This document shows positions 21,237-30,717 of a stretch of DNA of 30,717 bases, in pieces. Source of the DNA: Saccoglossus kowalevskii (taxonomy: Eukaryota; Hemichordata; Enteropneusta; Harrimaniidae). The position numbers and the translations under genes were made by a program. Position 1 is the stretch's first letter; the number at the start of each line of letters is the position of its first letter. Location of the stretch: assembly GCF_000003605.2 (NCBI RefSeq), contig NW_003131861.1, forward strand, positions 310,991 through 341,707, written 5' to 3'. The notes below the pieces were generated by a model. That model was not told the DNA's origin and made no database searches. It saw only the letters and a program-made list of their open reading frames with translations.

Positions 21237-23526
21237 TTAAGCTCCACAAAAACGTTTCTCTTGTTCTGTAATTAATTTACTTCTGTAGTACGGGAAATCG
21301 AATTTAAGATGCGTACTATTTTGATTCATGCGCAAAACACGCAGATCCTCTGTGAAGTTTCCATTGTAGTTTTCTATTTTTCGCCATAGTGTTTTGTTGA
21401 AATGTTGATACAGCATAATATCTGCTGCATTCCATGTGGCTATTATTGCCTTTTGTGTGTTTGTGATTGGTGGTAACGTTTTAATATTGACTTTGGATGA
21501 ATGATACATGGCATCATTGTTATCCCAACACATCATGTTTTTTAAGATTACCAAAGACTCATCCAGGTATTCAGTGATCAATACTAGATCTAATTCCTTG
21601 TCAAGTTCTTCTATTTTGCGAATAACTGCAGTTAAGTTGTCATGGGTTTCATAAGCAAGCCTAGTGTAACCAAGCCGCACAAGTTGACCATTTCTCCATT
21701 GGTGAGACATGCCATTGTTCTCTAATTTATAATACTGTTGAGTCAAAAACTCATTGAATGGGTTAGTATAATTCTGCAGATTAAGCTTGTTATATGCCTT
21801 GTAGTAATAAAATGCAGATCGAATTTGTGTATAAGGATTACAAAGTATTGTTATGAATTTAGATTTCGGGATCAACCTCTGTAAAGCTGTGTGATTGTAC
21901 CAACTCAGGTGGTTTGCTAAGCCGTCATAATCTTGAACTGTCGTATTACAGGTATAAATATGTGTCATAACCTTGCCATTTAGTATTCTTATTTCAGTTT
22001 GAGATTTAGACGACGGAAGTGCGGCTACTAAATTGTGTGTGATCATATATTTTAAAAATATTGAACCAACTGTGGATCCTGCTGTCTTGGTCGTTTTGAC
22101 AAAAATGAACTTTTGTATTGGTCTGCAAATGCGTGATTGATCATCATGGTCTGGATGGTCGATCTTGTCCAGGTGATGGTTTGTCAGAGCTGTAGTTTTT
22201 TTAAATGGATAGTTCCCACCATAAATCTGCTTAGGTTGAGGTTTCCACCTGTAAAATGCCATATATATTTCCACATTACTACAGTGAATAGGAATAATTC
22301 GTTATTCATAATTATATATATTTCATACATGGCATGTTTTGCTGACAAATTACTCAGGAGTTGTTTACTGAATAAGCGCCCTCAACGTACACCATCAAAG
22401 ATTTGACCACGCCATTGATGAACTCTATTTATATGTGAATATCCCCCTCAACTATTTCCTGCGCTTTTGTTCTGTGATTTCCTTGCGTTGAAAGTGAATT
22501 GTTTTCAGGGAAAAGTGTACACTACTAAGCATTACCTAGAACACGACGACCCTAAACCAGCCGGGATGTTTTTATGGTACTAATATTAATCTGTATGCAA
22601 GTACCTACGATTATGGTATTTATAAATATGATATTAAGTAATTAAATTGCTATCGATTATATTGTGCCAAACGATTGCAGAAAACAAAAAAATGAAGAAT
22701 TCATGTTATCAAGCAATCATAAAGTAGTCGTTGATTTTTTGATGTGGTTATTTGAGATGTTGTGACGTTTAATCTCCCAGGAAGAGTTCTATTTCAATCT
22801 ACGAATATATCTCTGCCACCACGCGATTTTGTGCTCATCGTTGATTAGTTGATGGGTCCGGTGGTACTACTTTCAAAGACAATGCCATGCAGGCGACAAT
22901 GGAACGCAACAAACGCGTGCGCGATTTTTGTAGTTTCTGGTTGTTTTCAAAGTGAGGAACTTTTTTTTTTATTTTCCGTAGCAAAAACGGAGTGGCAATA
23001 GAAAGAGTTAGCTAGCTGTCAATACCACGAAGTGCTTTTGTTTGTTTATATTTCTTGTTTATATTTCACCAGCTATCGATAACATATTTTAAAATTGTTT
23101 TAAGAGTAAAAAGAAATTAACACGACGCCCATCTAATATCAAAAAGTGGTGGCAGAGATACTTTCGGTGATCTAAACGCAAGGAATTCTCGGAAGGAGAA
23201 TGGGTGACGTTATTTTTTCCTTGTCAGTTACCTATATCGATAAATATGTCCCTTAAAATCGAAAGGTTAAAAATGTACCAGTCTTACTTAATCATGTAAT
23301 GGCTTGTGAAAAACTTATTTAAGTAAGTGATGAAATGAAATGCTTTTCGCACAACGTATTAAAAGTATTCAGAATTCCAACCAAATTATACTCACACTTT
23401 ATGATGTTCGGTAATTGATCGGTTGAATTTGAATCCAACATAATATGCGATTAACAACAACAGAGCACAGATAATCACAACAGCAAAGCCAATCGTTTTC
23501 GTTCCTTTAACATAATTGACAAAGAA
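21237..23526 (-). CDS. Galactose-3-O-sulfotransferase-like (Gal3ST / galactosylceramide sulfotransferase family), two exons seen
   Basis: Minus-strand exons 23526-23396 and 22248-21237. The first has acceptor GTTTGTTTATTTAG, donor GT|GTGAGT, and encodes a signal anchor ('GFAVVIICALLLLIAYYVGF'). The second follows TTTTACAG and runs to TAA. The leftover GT of one exon and G of the next form one Val codon, so phase fits. Together 380 residues: a type II Golgi enzyme moving sulfate from PAPS to galactose of glycolipids or glycans. The 5' PAPS motif is FVKTTKTAGST (family usually KTHKTA) and the 3' motif ILCNPYTQIRSAFYYY, with Cys where family members have Arg. Several Asn-X-Ser/Thr sites are present. 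The initiator Met is missing; one candidate first exon ends at 24957 (Met-Thr-Ile-Gln, donor GTAATC, matching phase) but is speculative. Confidence 0.8.
22249..23395 (-). other. Intron of the sulfotransferase gene
   Basis: 1,147 nt from GTGAGT to TTTTACAG on the minus strand. No other gene or mobile element is recognised inside it. Confidence 0.65.
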
Positions 23527-24658
23527 CTAAATAAACAAACGATAATATCAGTGCTGATGTAGGAATATGTAAGTTGGTTCATGAATATTGAGAGACTGGC
23601 ATCAACTTAACACAATATTACGTCGTATATTATTCCGCCTCATGCTATTAAATGTCGCTTTCTATGTCAACATATAAAGTCTTATTTTACATCTGTTACA
23701 GTAACGATATAAGTTACATGCAGCGTGTTGTAATTGTGCGGTATTTTACGGGGTATTTTCATCCTACCATATTAGGAAATGCGAATTCCAAATATGGAAT
23801 GATTAAGCTCATAAAGCGTCCTCTAATAATGAAAACAAACATGGCTGCCACCAGGGTTTGACCGGACTCCACACAAAGAAGTTAGCTGATTCTGTTCTAA
23901 ACCTTTTGGATTTCGGCATTTCCATGATGTATCTTTAAAAGGAAAAGATGTATTATAATAAGGTTATTACGAGAATACCTCAAAGTATGCACTCAGACAG
24001 TACACCATCGCGTAGGTCGATACTCGCGCTGTACTTTCTTCGTGCATACATGATGCATCTTAGTAATAACCTCATAGTATATGCATTCACTAACACAGTG
24101 GTAATTAAATTCATATATACACAAGTAACCTGTAGAATGCTGTGTGGGTAATATTTTTATATTGATTTTTGTTGCATTTGCAGCAAATATTTACCAAACA
24201 ATGAGAAATCTATAGGATTGAATATACCTCTCAGCTGACTTCACATGCATATGTGACCGGACTGTCGTCCGTACTGTGGACTTTCGCTATCAAATGGGTT
24301 AATTTGAGGAATCTGATTGGGGAATATTATGTGAGGATAATTCCGGGAATTACATTCGCTTGCAAGAGGTATTTGTGGATATATACACACACTCCAATCA
24401 CGCAAGACAGTGAGTACATCGAGTTATGACGTTTCAAACATTTAGTAAATAAGATCAATAAATCACCATTACTACTAAGTTCCCTATTCAAAATAACTAA
24501 AAGGGGCTAGGGGAGCTCTTCGTTTGCCGTGTCTTCTTCCACTCCACCCTCTGCCGCCCGTCTTCACTTTTTCCTCCCAAACTGGGCTTTTAATCCGTTC
24601 CGCGATCCCTTTGTCATTTTCATTCAAATCAGTTGCGCAATTGACGCATAACCACCAG
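23527..24658. other. Non-coding stretch upstream of the sulfotransferase anchor exon
   Basis: AT-rich, with no recognisable gene; the frames 23652-23861, 23948-24151 and 24524-24709 lack domains. It may be the first intron of the sulfotransferase gene. Confidence 0.4.
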
Positions 24659-24695
24659 ATTCACGCCCTCACACATATTATGTGTGGACGTGAAT
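24659..24695. repeat. 37-bp imperfect palindrome
   Basis: Arms ATTCACG (24659-24665) and CACACATA (24670-24677) pair with TATGTGTG (24679-24686) and CGTGAAT (24689-24695), with one base at the centre and a small internal bulge (4 and 2 bases). Confidence 0.7.
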
Positions 24696-25000
24696 CGGGT
24701 GACACATAGTTCAAGCCTGCCTAACCGGTGCTTATACCAGGATTTAGTAACAGCACCTAGACGGTCTGTGGTTACAGCTTCATGTTCTGATAAATAAAAG
24801 ACTGGCACTCCCATGCAATTAATAGCAAGTGAAATTCCTGGGATTAAAACATAGAGTTTGAAGTCACTGGTGTAGGCAATGAATAACTTCAAGTTGGCAA
24901 AAAGACCAGGTAGTTTATTTAATCAGTGCTGAACTAGAGGCTGAAATTATGATTACCTGTATTGTCATATAATTTATTTATTTCAATTTCTCCTGAAGTC

Positions 25001-25137
25001 ACATAGAATTTCACTTAATTTATTTTCGCTGAAAAGTTTTCAAGCATTACGTGTGAATTCAATGTTCAATGTGCTGTGTCAAGTCTCAATAGAGTATGAG
25101 GGAAATGTTTTCAGTGAAAATGAAGTATTCCACATTA
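25001..25137. repeat. MITE-like repeat, copy 2
   Basis: Left end 'ATTTATTTTCGCTGAAAA' and right end 'TTTTCAGTGAAAATGAAGT' are inverted versions of each other. The right end matches that of the repeat at 3349-3497. The middle differs between the two copies. Confidence 0.4.
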
Positions 25138-25466
25138 TTACATATGTACTGCAGTTTATTTTGATTCGTCCCTGAAATCAAAATCGGTATTTCCACACCC
25201 CATATGCAAATGAGGTCTGAGAGCAAACAAAGTAGTCCGTTCAGGAGTAACGTTTTTCGAAACATAAGAGAAATAAACAATATTTAGAAGTACAATATTT
25301 TTCCCTTGGGATACATGAATATACTTCCTGAGTGAAATGACATTTGAACAACAGTAATGGTACTTTTAGACAGTCACTTATTTTGACTAAAACTAATTTG
25401 CAAATGTATCTCCAAATGGCCAAATTTATCTCCTATAAATTTAGAATACAACACATTAGACATAGC

Positions 25467-26010
25467 TCATTCTACTCAGTTTGAGTGTGGGCACAAAGTT
25501 ACTATTTGAATTTTTGATATCTTTTTCTTTCATTAATGAGAAATTTGACCCCCAACGTTGGGGTAACTGTTCAGCAGGGATGGCATTTTAACTCTGTTAT
25601 TTTTTCGACTGGGTCGATTTGGTTCAAACTTGGCAGGCAAGTCACACCTTCACTGTAGTTAGGTTGTGAAATCTGAAAACAAATTCTGGTCTACCTGATT
25701 TTTGTGAATACCTTCGCGCCAAATGTATCACACCCTACATTTCTATGATTAAAAAGGACGGACAGAGCACATTCTACTAAGCTTGAGTGTGGGCAAAAAT
25801 ATTTACTGTTTTTGACCTCAAAGTTTTCACCAGCATCGACTTTTAACTCCTCTGTGATTTTTTTGGCTTGGTTGATTTTGTTCATACTTGACAGGTAGGT
25901 CGTACCGTCACTAATTGGAAAAAAATCCTGGCCAACCGCTACTATGGCAACAGCCAAACAGTGTTTTTTGAATACTTTCGCCCTAAATGTATTGCCTCAT
26001 ACGGTGATAC
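25467..26010. repeat. Two diverged tandem units of about 300 bp
   Basis: 'CATTCTACTCAGTTTGAGTG' (25467) recurs as 'CATTCTACTAAGCTTGAGTG' (25770); 'TTCAAACTTGGCAGGCAAGTC' type sequence recurs near 25880; 'GAATACCTTCGCGCCAAATG' recurs as 'GAATACTTTCGCCCTAAATG'. The order is the same in both units, so this is a diverged dimer of a longer tandem or dispersed repeat. The minus frame 25691-25957 is inside it and is not a gene. Confidence 0.65.
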
Positions 26011-27600
26011 CAGTCTTGTAATAGCAGTGTTCAAATGATCATGCTTTTTTATTTTGACTTGCGCACTGGTAAGATATCACTAGCGTCGACATTGTTAAAC
26101 TGTATCAACGTAATCCCAACGCAACTTTGAATGAAATGTTGCCTCCAATCTAGAAAATACTATCGCAAAACGGTTGGAAATAATAAATTCAGCAGCAGAA
26201 TACGTCCAGCAACTTAGTACAATAAAGTGACCTCTAAAGACTTAATATTTTTTTGCAAACTTCGTTTACGGTGCCCGGTTTTAGTTATACAAACCGACGT
26301 TAGCTTCACGTTCATGTCCTACCATGGCAACAACCGAAAACATGTTGCTTGTTTTTGAGCGGAGCGGATCGCCAAACAGCCTACCGACTTGTTTCCATTG
26401 GCAACCGAACTATTTTTATTTTGTAAACACATTTTCGCCTGCTATTTGTATCCGGTTCAAATCGTTCAGCGACATTTTTAGCATATAGGTGTACCTCCCA
26501 CCTGTGTACACTATTCCAGACGATTTTAAATGGACAGCACGGCTTCAACTAACCATTTAGCATGAAGTGGTTTTAATTCCGAAAGACGAAGATTGACTTT
26601 GACAACGGAAATATCAGCTCCCGTCTGCAGTTCTTTCAAAATACGGTCATTCTACCACGAATGAAAATTAGATTTCAGCGAGTTCTTGAAACGTTTGTTT
26701 GATGGCAAGATCAAGGACTTGCAGCCGAACGGTACAACATGCCGGAACAAACACAGTGGCGATGTTTTGTCATGTAGATTTTTTTCAAAACATTTTCACA
26801 TCAATGTGCTATTACTAGGACTTTTTGTTCTTTTGTTCTATGGGTAACCCCAGATTCTGGCGTGTCGATGTTACATACGAAATGATAGAAGTGCCTGAAT
26901 ACCGATGCATTGTTTTTTTCTTTTTTTTTACTTGGCAAAATGACTATCGCGCTAAGTTTGAACTGTGGTAATAATAGCGATAATCCTCGAACGTATGTTG
27001 GCTAGTGGAAGTGTATAAGACTAGTTTTTAGTGTGTTAATTAGTAACATAATAATAAATGTTCTTATTTGTTATGATTCTGTTTACAATTTATTGAAAAA
27101 CACGTGTAATAAAACGCCAAAGTTGAAATAATAGTGATTCATCTGCAAGTAGAACGCGAATAATAAATGTGCGAATTAAACAAAATTTGCTTACACGCGA
27201 AAATTTTCCATGCTACAATTAAAGTTAAAGTGACACAATTCGTGTAACACTAAGACAATTTAGTTCAATAGATTTTTATGCATATATAAATAGAGAATGT
27301 AATGCTCACTTACACATACGACGTCACATATATGAACTATGGTTTATTAGGTACAACTATGCCTTGTATGTCAATATCGTCGCCTCTGCAGCAGTGCTAA
27401 ACGCGGCCTTCACAACGCGAATCAATGTCGATACAAACTAGAAAGGGGTGAATGAGATGAAAACATGTAATACGAACACCATAGTAACTTGAGTCAGTAC
27501 CTGAATTTTACAATGAGCGTCAAGTCATAGGTGGGATAAAACAATACAGCAACCACCATTGTTTGTCAGCCAGGTGAATAGCATTTAACCGGCGACCGAG
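26011..27600. other. Non-coding stretch
   Basis: No gene, RNA or mobile element recognised on either strand. A T-rich run lies at 26910-26930. Confidence 0.45.
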
Positions 27601-27811
27601 TTCATCCAATGGATGATCGACAAATTTCCCTTCACAACTGTATCACCATATTTCCTTTCTTGTTGGACTTAAGATGTCAATGCCTGTTTTGGCCATGCCG
27701 GTACAGGGATCCGTTCACCGGATTTCGGGGTCGCCCAAAGTGTGTGCTCTCACAGTCTGTCTTGGACAGAAACCCACAAGAAACAGGCAGCCGAACCCTA
27801 AGTGCCAACTA

Positions 27812-28093
27812 TGACGTCATACTTGTCTATTGTATAGATGAATAATTGGTTTATGATACCTGTACATTCAGCACCTGGACGCTTCAGAATGAGATAGGGA
27901 GCGCAAGCACGACTTACTACCTGTCATATCTACACGTAGTGTTAAATACGTCAAACTGAAATGGAATGAGCTGCGGTCTTAGAGGCCGGCGGCGACCATT
28001 GTTTGACATTTGCATCACAAAGAGCTGCACCTTCAATTTATGTACCATCATGCCGACAATTTGACGTCAATTGCATCCTAAACCGTGACGTCA
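27812..28093. promoter_or_regulatory. Cluster of three perfect CRE palindromes
   Basis: TGACGTCA at 27812-27819, 28062-28069 and 28086-28093; the last two are 24 bases apart. This is the full CREB/ATF consensus. The surrounding 27.6-28.8 kb looks richer in CpG than most of the window, consistent with a promoter or enhancer, but no linked gene start is identified. Confidence 0.4.
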
Positions 28094-29506
28094 GCTGTGG
28101 GGTATATGCTAAAAATATTCGGATAACAACACCGGAATACCGTGTGTCTCGTAGGACAATCGCTTTCTGTTCATTATTCACAGTTTGGGTATAGTGGCAT
28201 GCACATTTCGTTACTTCGCACGAGTCTTGACACTGGACATGATTTCCCCTAAAAACACCAACAATATCAGGGCTAGAAACTATAATAGCCTTTGCACAAA
28301 AGCAAATCATTCATCACTTCTGCCGTATGCACATCATCCGGCATGTTTAAGCACTGTGTCAAATGATTCTCGAATCGGTCCGTAAATTGTCTTGAAATCT
28401 CAAATTTTGTGGCATGCAATAGGCGATTTTCCGTACAATTGCGAGATCTCGGGAGATGCCTGAAAGACGCGCGTCGAACGTCTGCCGCGAAAATCGAACG
28501 ATTTGATTTTGAACTAGAATTTTTTTATTTCGTAGCTCACATCGACCAGCCGGTCTTCGACAGAGGAATATTGCTTCCAAATACTCTTACCTAATCGAAA
28601 TTGTCTATCATCAAATGTGTACAGCACATTATTAAGCATGGAAATGTCCCCAAAATACTTTCGCGTTTGTGGAATCCCACGCGATGTTTGACGCCACTAC
28701 GACGCTATGACCTTTGTTTGTCCTGTTTTTACGTTCGATTTCACGCATAACGCGTGATTCTCGCAGTGAACGGAAAATGGTCTATTGCAAATGCGTATAA
28801 TAATATATGTAGCCAATATAGCCATTCCAGTATATCCAGATACCAGCCATGCCGTTGGACAGTCTTTTGTATCAGTCGTTAATTGGATTACGAAATGGAA
28901 GCTCAGAAAGCCATTGAGAACGACACCTGGGACACGTAGCACGACTTACATATTGTACGTGTAGTGTTAAATGCGTTTACTTTCGGGCTACAATTTCAAT
29001 CAAATAAATACATAAATAAATCTTTCATGTACACCTCGCAATACGTTACAACCCAGACTCTTTCTCAACACACATAATTCTGAATCAATGTATTTAAAAA
29101 AAAAATAAAAAAACATATTGCTTATCGAGCTAAAACATAAACAATGTACACGTCTGAGATTTTGTCATGAAGTCCGAATACAGTAGTCAGGCAAAACATA
29201 GCAATATAACATCAAACATTATATTAATTTAATAAAGCAAAGCGGCGGATGCTGTTGCAAAATTATGGAAAAACATTCCGCATTGTGAACGGCGAACTCT
29301 GAGTGCATAGATACAAGCATGGGAAATAAATAAAATAAATAAATAAATACACTTACCAGACATATTTACAGAAACATATAGGGAACATTTGATGTTTTGG
29401 TCAGGTATAAAAATGCTTAGTAGCTACGTGTCTCATTGAATATGTTTATTTACTTTTGAGGGCAGAATGTGCGAAAATTAAATCCTTTCCGTTTTGTTTG
29501 ATCGCG
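28094..29506. other. Stretch without a recognised gene
   Basis: Several overlapping open frames occur (28003-28194, 28038-28310, 28697-28942), none with a recognisable domain. A short similarity links about 27905-27950 and 28938-28975 ('AGCACGACTTAC' followed by 'GTAGTGTTAAAT'). An (AAAT)n microsatellite lies at 29323-29349. Confidence 0.4.
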
Positions 29507-29564
29507 GTTTGACCGAGCTAAAAATAGATTTTGTATGCGCATGCGCGATTTCAAGCGGTCAAAC
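29507..29564. promoter_or_regulatory. NRF1-type site inside an inverted repeat
   Basis: TGCGCATGCGCG (29536-29547) fits the NRF1 consensus YGCGCAYGCGCR. It is framed by GTTTGACCG (29507-29515) and its exact inverse CGGTCAAAC (29556-29564). NRF1 sites usually lie in promoters close to the start; the ATG in good context at 29662 is about 115 bases downstream. Confidence 0.5.
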
Positions 29565-29661
29565 ATTGCATGGCTGCCTTGTTGTTGTAAGCTGTTTCGC
29601 CGTAATCTTCTATGATTTCAGTGCACCGTAGGCATATTAGTTTCAGTTTTGCTTACACACC

Positions 29662-29725
29662 ATGGTAGCTAAACATTGCTGTTATGGCAGGTGTTGTAGT
29701 GACTCACGATACAGCCACCGGGATG
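29662..29725 (+). CDS. Possible first exon of a THAP-like zinc-binding protein
   Basis: ATG in strong context (CACCATGG) opens 'MVAKHCCYGRCCSDSRYSH'. Cys-Cys-X3-Cys followed by Ser-Asp-Ser-Arg-Tyr resembles, from memory, the first half of THAP-like domains found in many uncharacterised invertebrate proteins; the second half (C...H) would be in a later exon. A weak donor GATG|GTGCCT ends the exon at 29725; read through, TAA follows at 29740. The NRF1 site upstream fits a promoter. No continuing exon was found to the right within the window. It overlaps an inferred exon on the other strand, so one of the two may be wrong. Confidence 0.3.
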
Positions 29726-30480
29726 GTGCCTCCAACCAGTAACTGACAAGATATTAACAACATAAGCGAACTTGCTTCTCCTTGATTTGCAACCAGTGCC
29801 CCTTATAGCAGTATCAATATTCACTGATCCTCCACTGTTAATGCAACTTTTGCAACTGAAATATTAAAAAAAAATATGAAAAATTATAATACAAGAAAAA
29901 TCTATAATATTATTTATTTGATTTACTCAAAAATTTTTTTGGAATTCTGGGTAACACGAAATATAGAATGGAATATTTTTTATAATTGATCACTGGTCAT
30001 TTCATGGCTATGGAAATGTTTTTATTTCAATATATTTCACCTGCATGTAACCCGGAAATAAAAACAAATAAGTAAATTGTATATTTTAAATATTTTCCAC
30101 ATTCAAAACACAGGTAAAATGTTTATCAAAAACATAATCACGGGCTCTGGGTTACTGTTTACGTTCGGCGATTTGAGTGATCGACCCCTTACTGACACGC
30201 GCCGTCGACTGACAATTGAATGGAAATTAGTCATGTAGATATTGGATTACCGCAAATGCTGTGTGAAAATGTTTTTCTATAATAACAAAGAACGCTTTGA
30301 TGAATAAATAGTCAAAAATACAACGATTGCAGTCTGAGACAGACCCCGGAAGTGTAACGGCAGGCTGCCGACACAGCGTATGCTGGCCGCTAAAAAACTG
30401 ACAAAAACTTACCGTTCTATGAGATCGCTCTTCTTTCCACTTGTTTTAAGATCCCTGCATTTGAACCATATGGACAATTG
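29708..30480 (-). CDS. Possible SAP-motif protein, two exon pieces
   Basis: Minus strand. The piece ending at the strong donor ACG|GTAAGT (30413/30412) reads 'FKCRDLKTSGKKSDLIER', like the second half of a SAP DNA-binding motif (LKxxGLKTSGKKxELIERL). The next exon (29855-29708) follows a long pyrimidine tract and TTTCAG. Its first base completes the split Arg codon and it stays open for 49 codons ('CKSCINSGGSVNID...') to the donor ATC|GTGAGT. Matching phase and good splice sites support the join. Upstream, TGA lies at 30483-30481, and an acceptor TGCAG just before the Asp-Leu-Lys codons would split the motif. SAP-like motifs occur in chromatin proteins and in transposon-related nucleases; which applies here is unknown. 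Confidence 0.35.
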
Positions 30481-30717
30481 TCAATTAGAGAATAGATCAG
30501 TTTCGCCCGGGCACATCGTCTTCAGTGAGAGTGATCGACTACATTATGCATTATACAAGTGCAGTGAACCGATGATGTCATTATGAATAATCATGAACTA
30601 ATAAATGACGTAACTCGTACAACTGAAGAAAGGATTGATCTCAAAGTATTAGACCATGTGAGCCAACATTCGAAATGGTAATAATCTCTAATCTCGAATT
30701 GAAGAGGATATATACGT

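Noticed and set aside
25600-25660. 'GGTTCAAACTTGG' resembling a tRNA T-arm
   Set aside because: No matching acceptor stem or D-arm; it is part of the tandem repeat unit and recurs in diverged form near 25880.
26580-26850. Plus-strand open stretch with acceptor-like TTTCAG near 26697 and a hydrophobic end
   Set aside because: No start, donor or domain; adjacent frames are equally open over the same length.
28697-28942. Minus-strand frame with a hydrophobic segment ('GYTGMAILATYIIIRI')
   Set aside because: It begins at GTG rather than ATG, has no splice site of good quality at either end and matches no domain I know; kept only as non-coding.
30346-30354. CCGGAAGTG, an ETS-type promoter motif
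   Set aside because: A single short match inside the inferred intron of the SAP-like gene, with no start site tied to it.

Overview
This is a fragment of an animal nuclear genome, most likely a marine invertebrate. The evidence is spliced genes with GT-AG introns and AATAAA signals, low gene density, AT-rich intergenic DNA with many microsatellites, a BEL/Pao LTR element, an L1-type LINE fragment and a 50-N scaffold gap. The species cannot be named from the sequence. Most of the window is non-coding.

Left part (1-13200). A minus-strand LINE ORF1 fragment (184-1785) is split by a precisely inserted 1,008-bp element (432-1439). Next comes a small cluster of related secreted-peptide precursors. 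One copy looks intact (CDS 2878-3066, with a TATA box, non-coding first exon, 309-nt intron and polyA signal). A divergent relative lies at 3690-3887 and a 3' fragment at 4211-4490. A complete cytochrome P450 gene of the CYP2 type (4913-7389, three exons, 501 codons) follows. Beyond it the peptide cluster is repeated in decayed form (about 10075-13050), so the P450 sits between two copies of a duplicated block.

Middle (13200-21200). A 3.2-kb BEL/Pao retrotransposon on the minus strand keeps two 507-bp LTRs, a primer-binding site, a polypurine tract and a decayed gag, but has no pol. The rest is non-coding. A 460-bp segment there is flanked by perfect 15-bp direct repeats.

Right part (21200-30717). 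A minus-strand galactose-3-O-sulfotransferase-like gene has its catalytic exon at 21237-22248 and a membrane-anchor exon at 23396-23526, joined in compatible phase. Then comes mostly non-coding DNA with decayed repeats, a cluster of perfect CRE palindromes (27812-28093), an NRF1-type site (29536-29547) above a possible THAP-like first exon (29662), and a possible SAP-motif gene on the opposite strand (29708-30480).

The genes do not form an evident pathway. The best candidate for something undescribed is the peptide family: signal peptide, charged spacer, Lys-Arg site, then a 7-residue C-terminal peptide that differs completely between paralogues while the spacer and UTRs stay recognisable. 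All gene models rest on reading splice sites, motifs and codon phase by eye.
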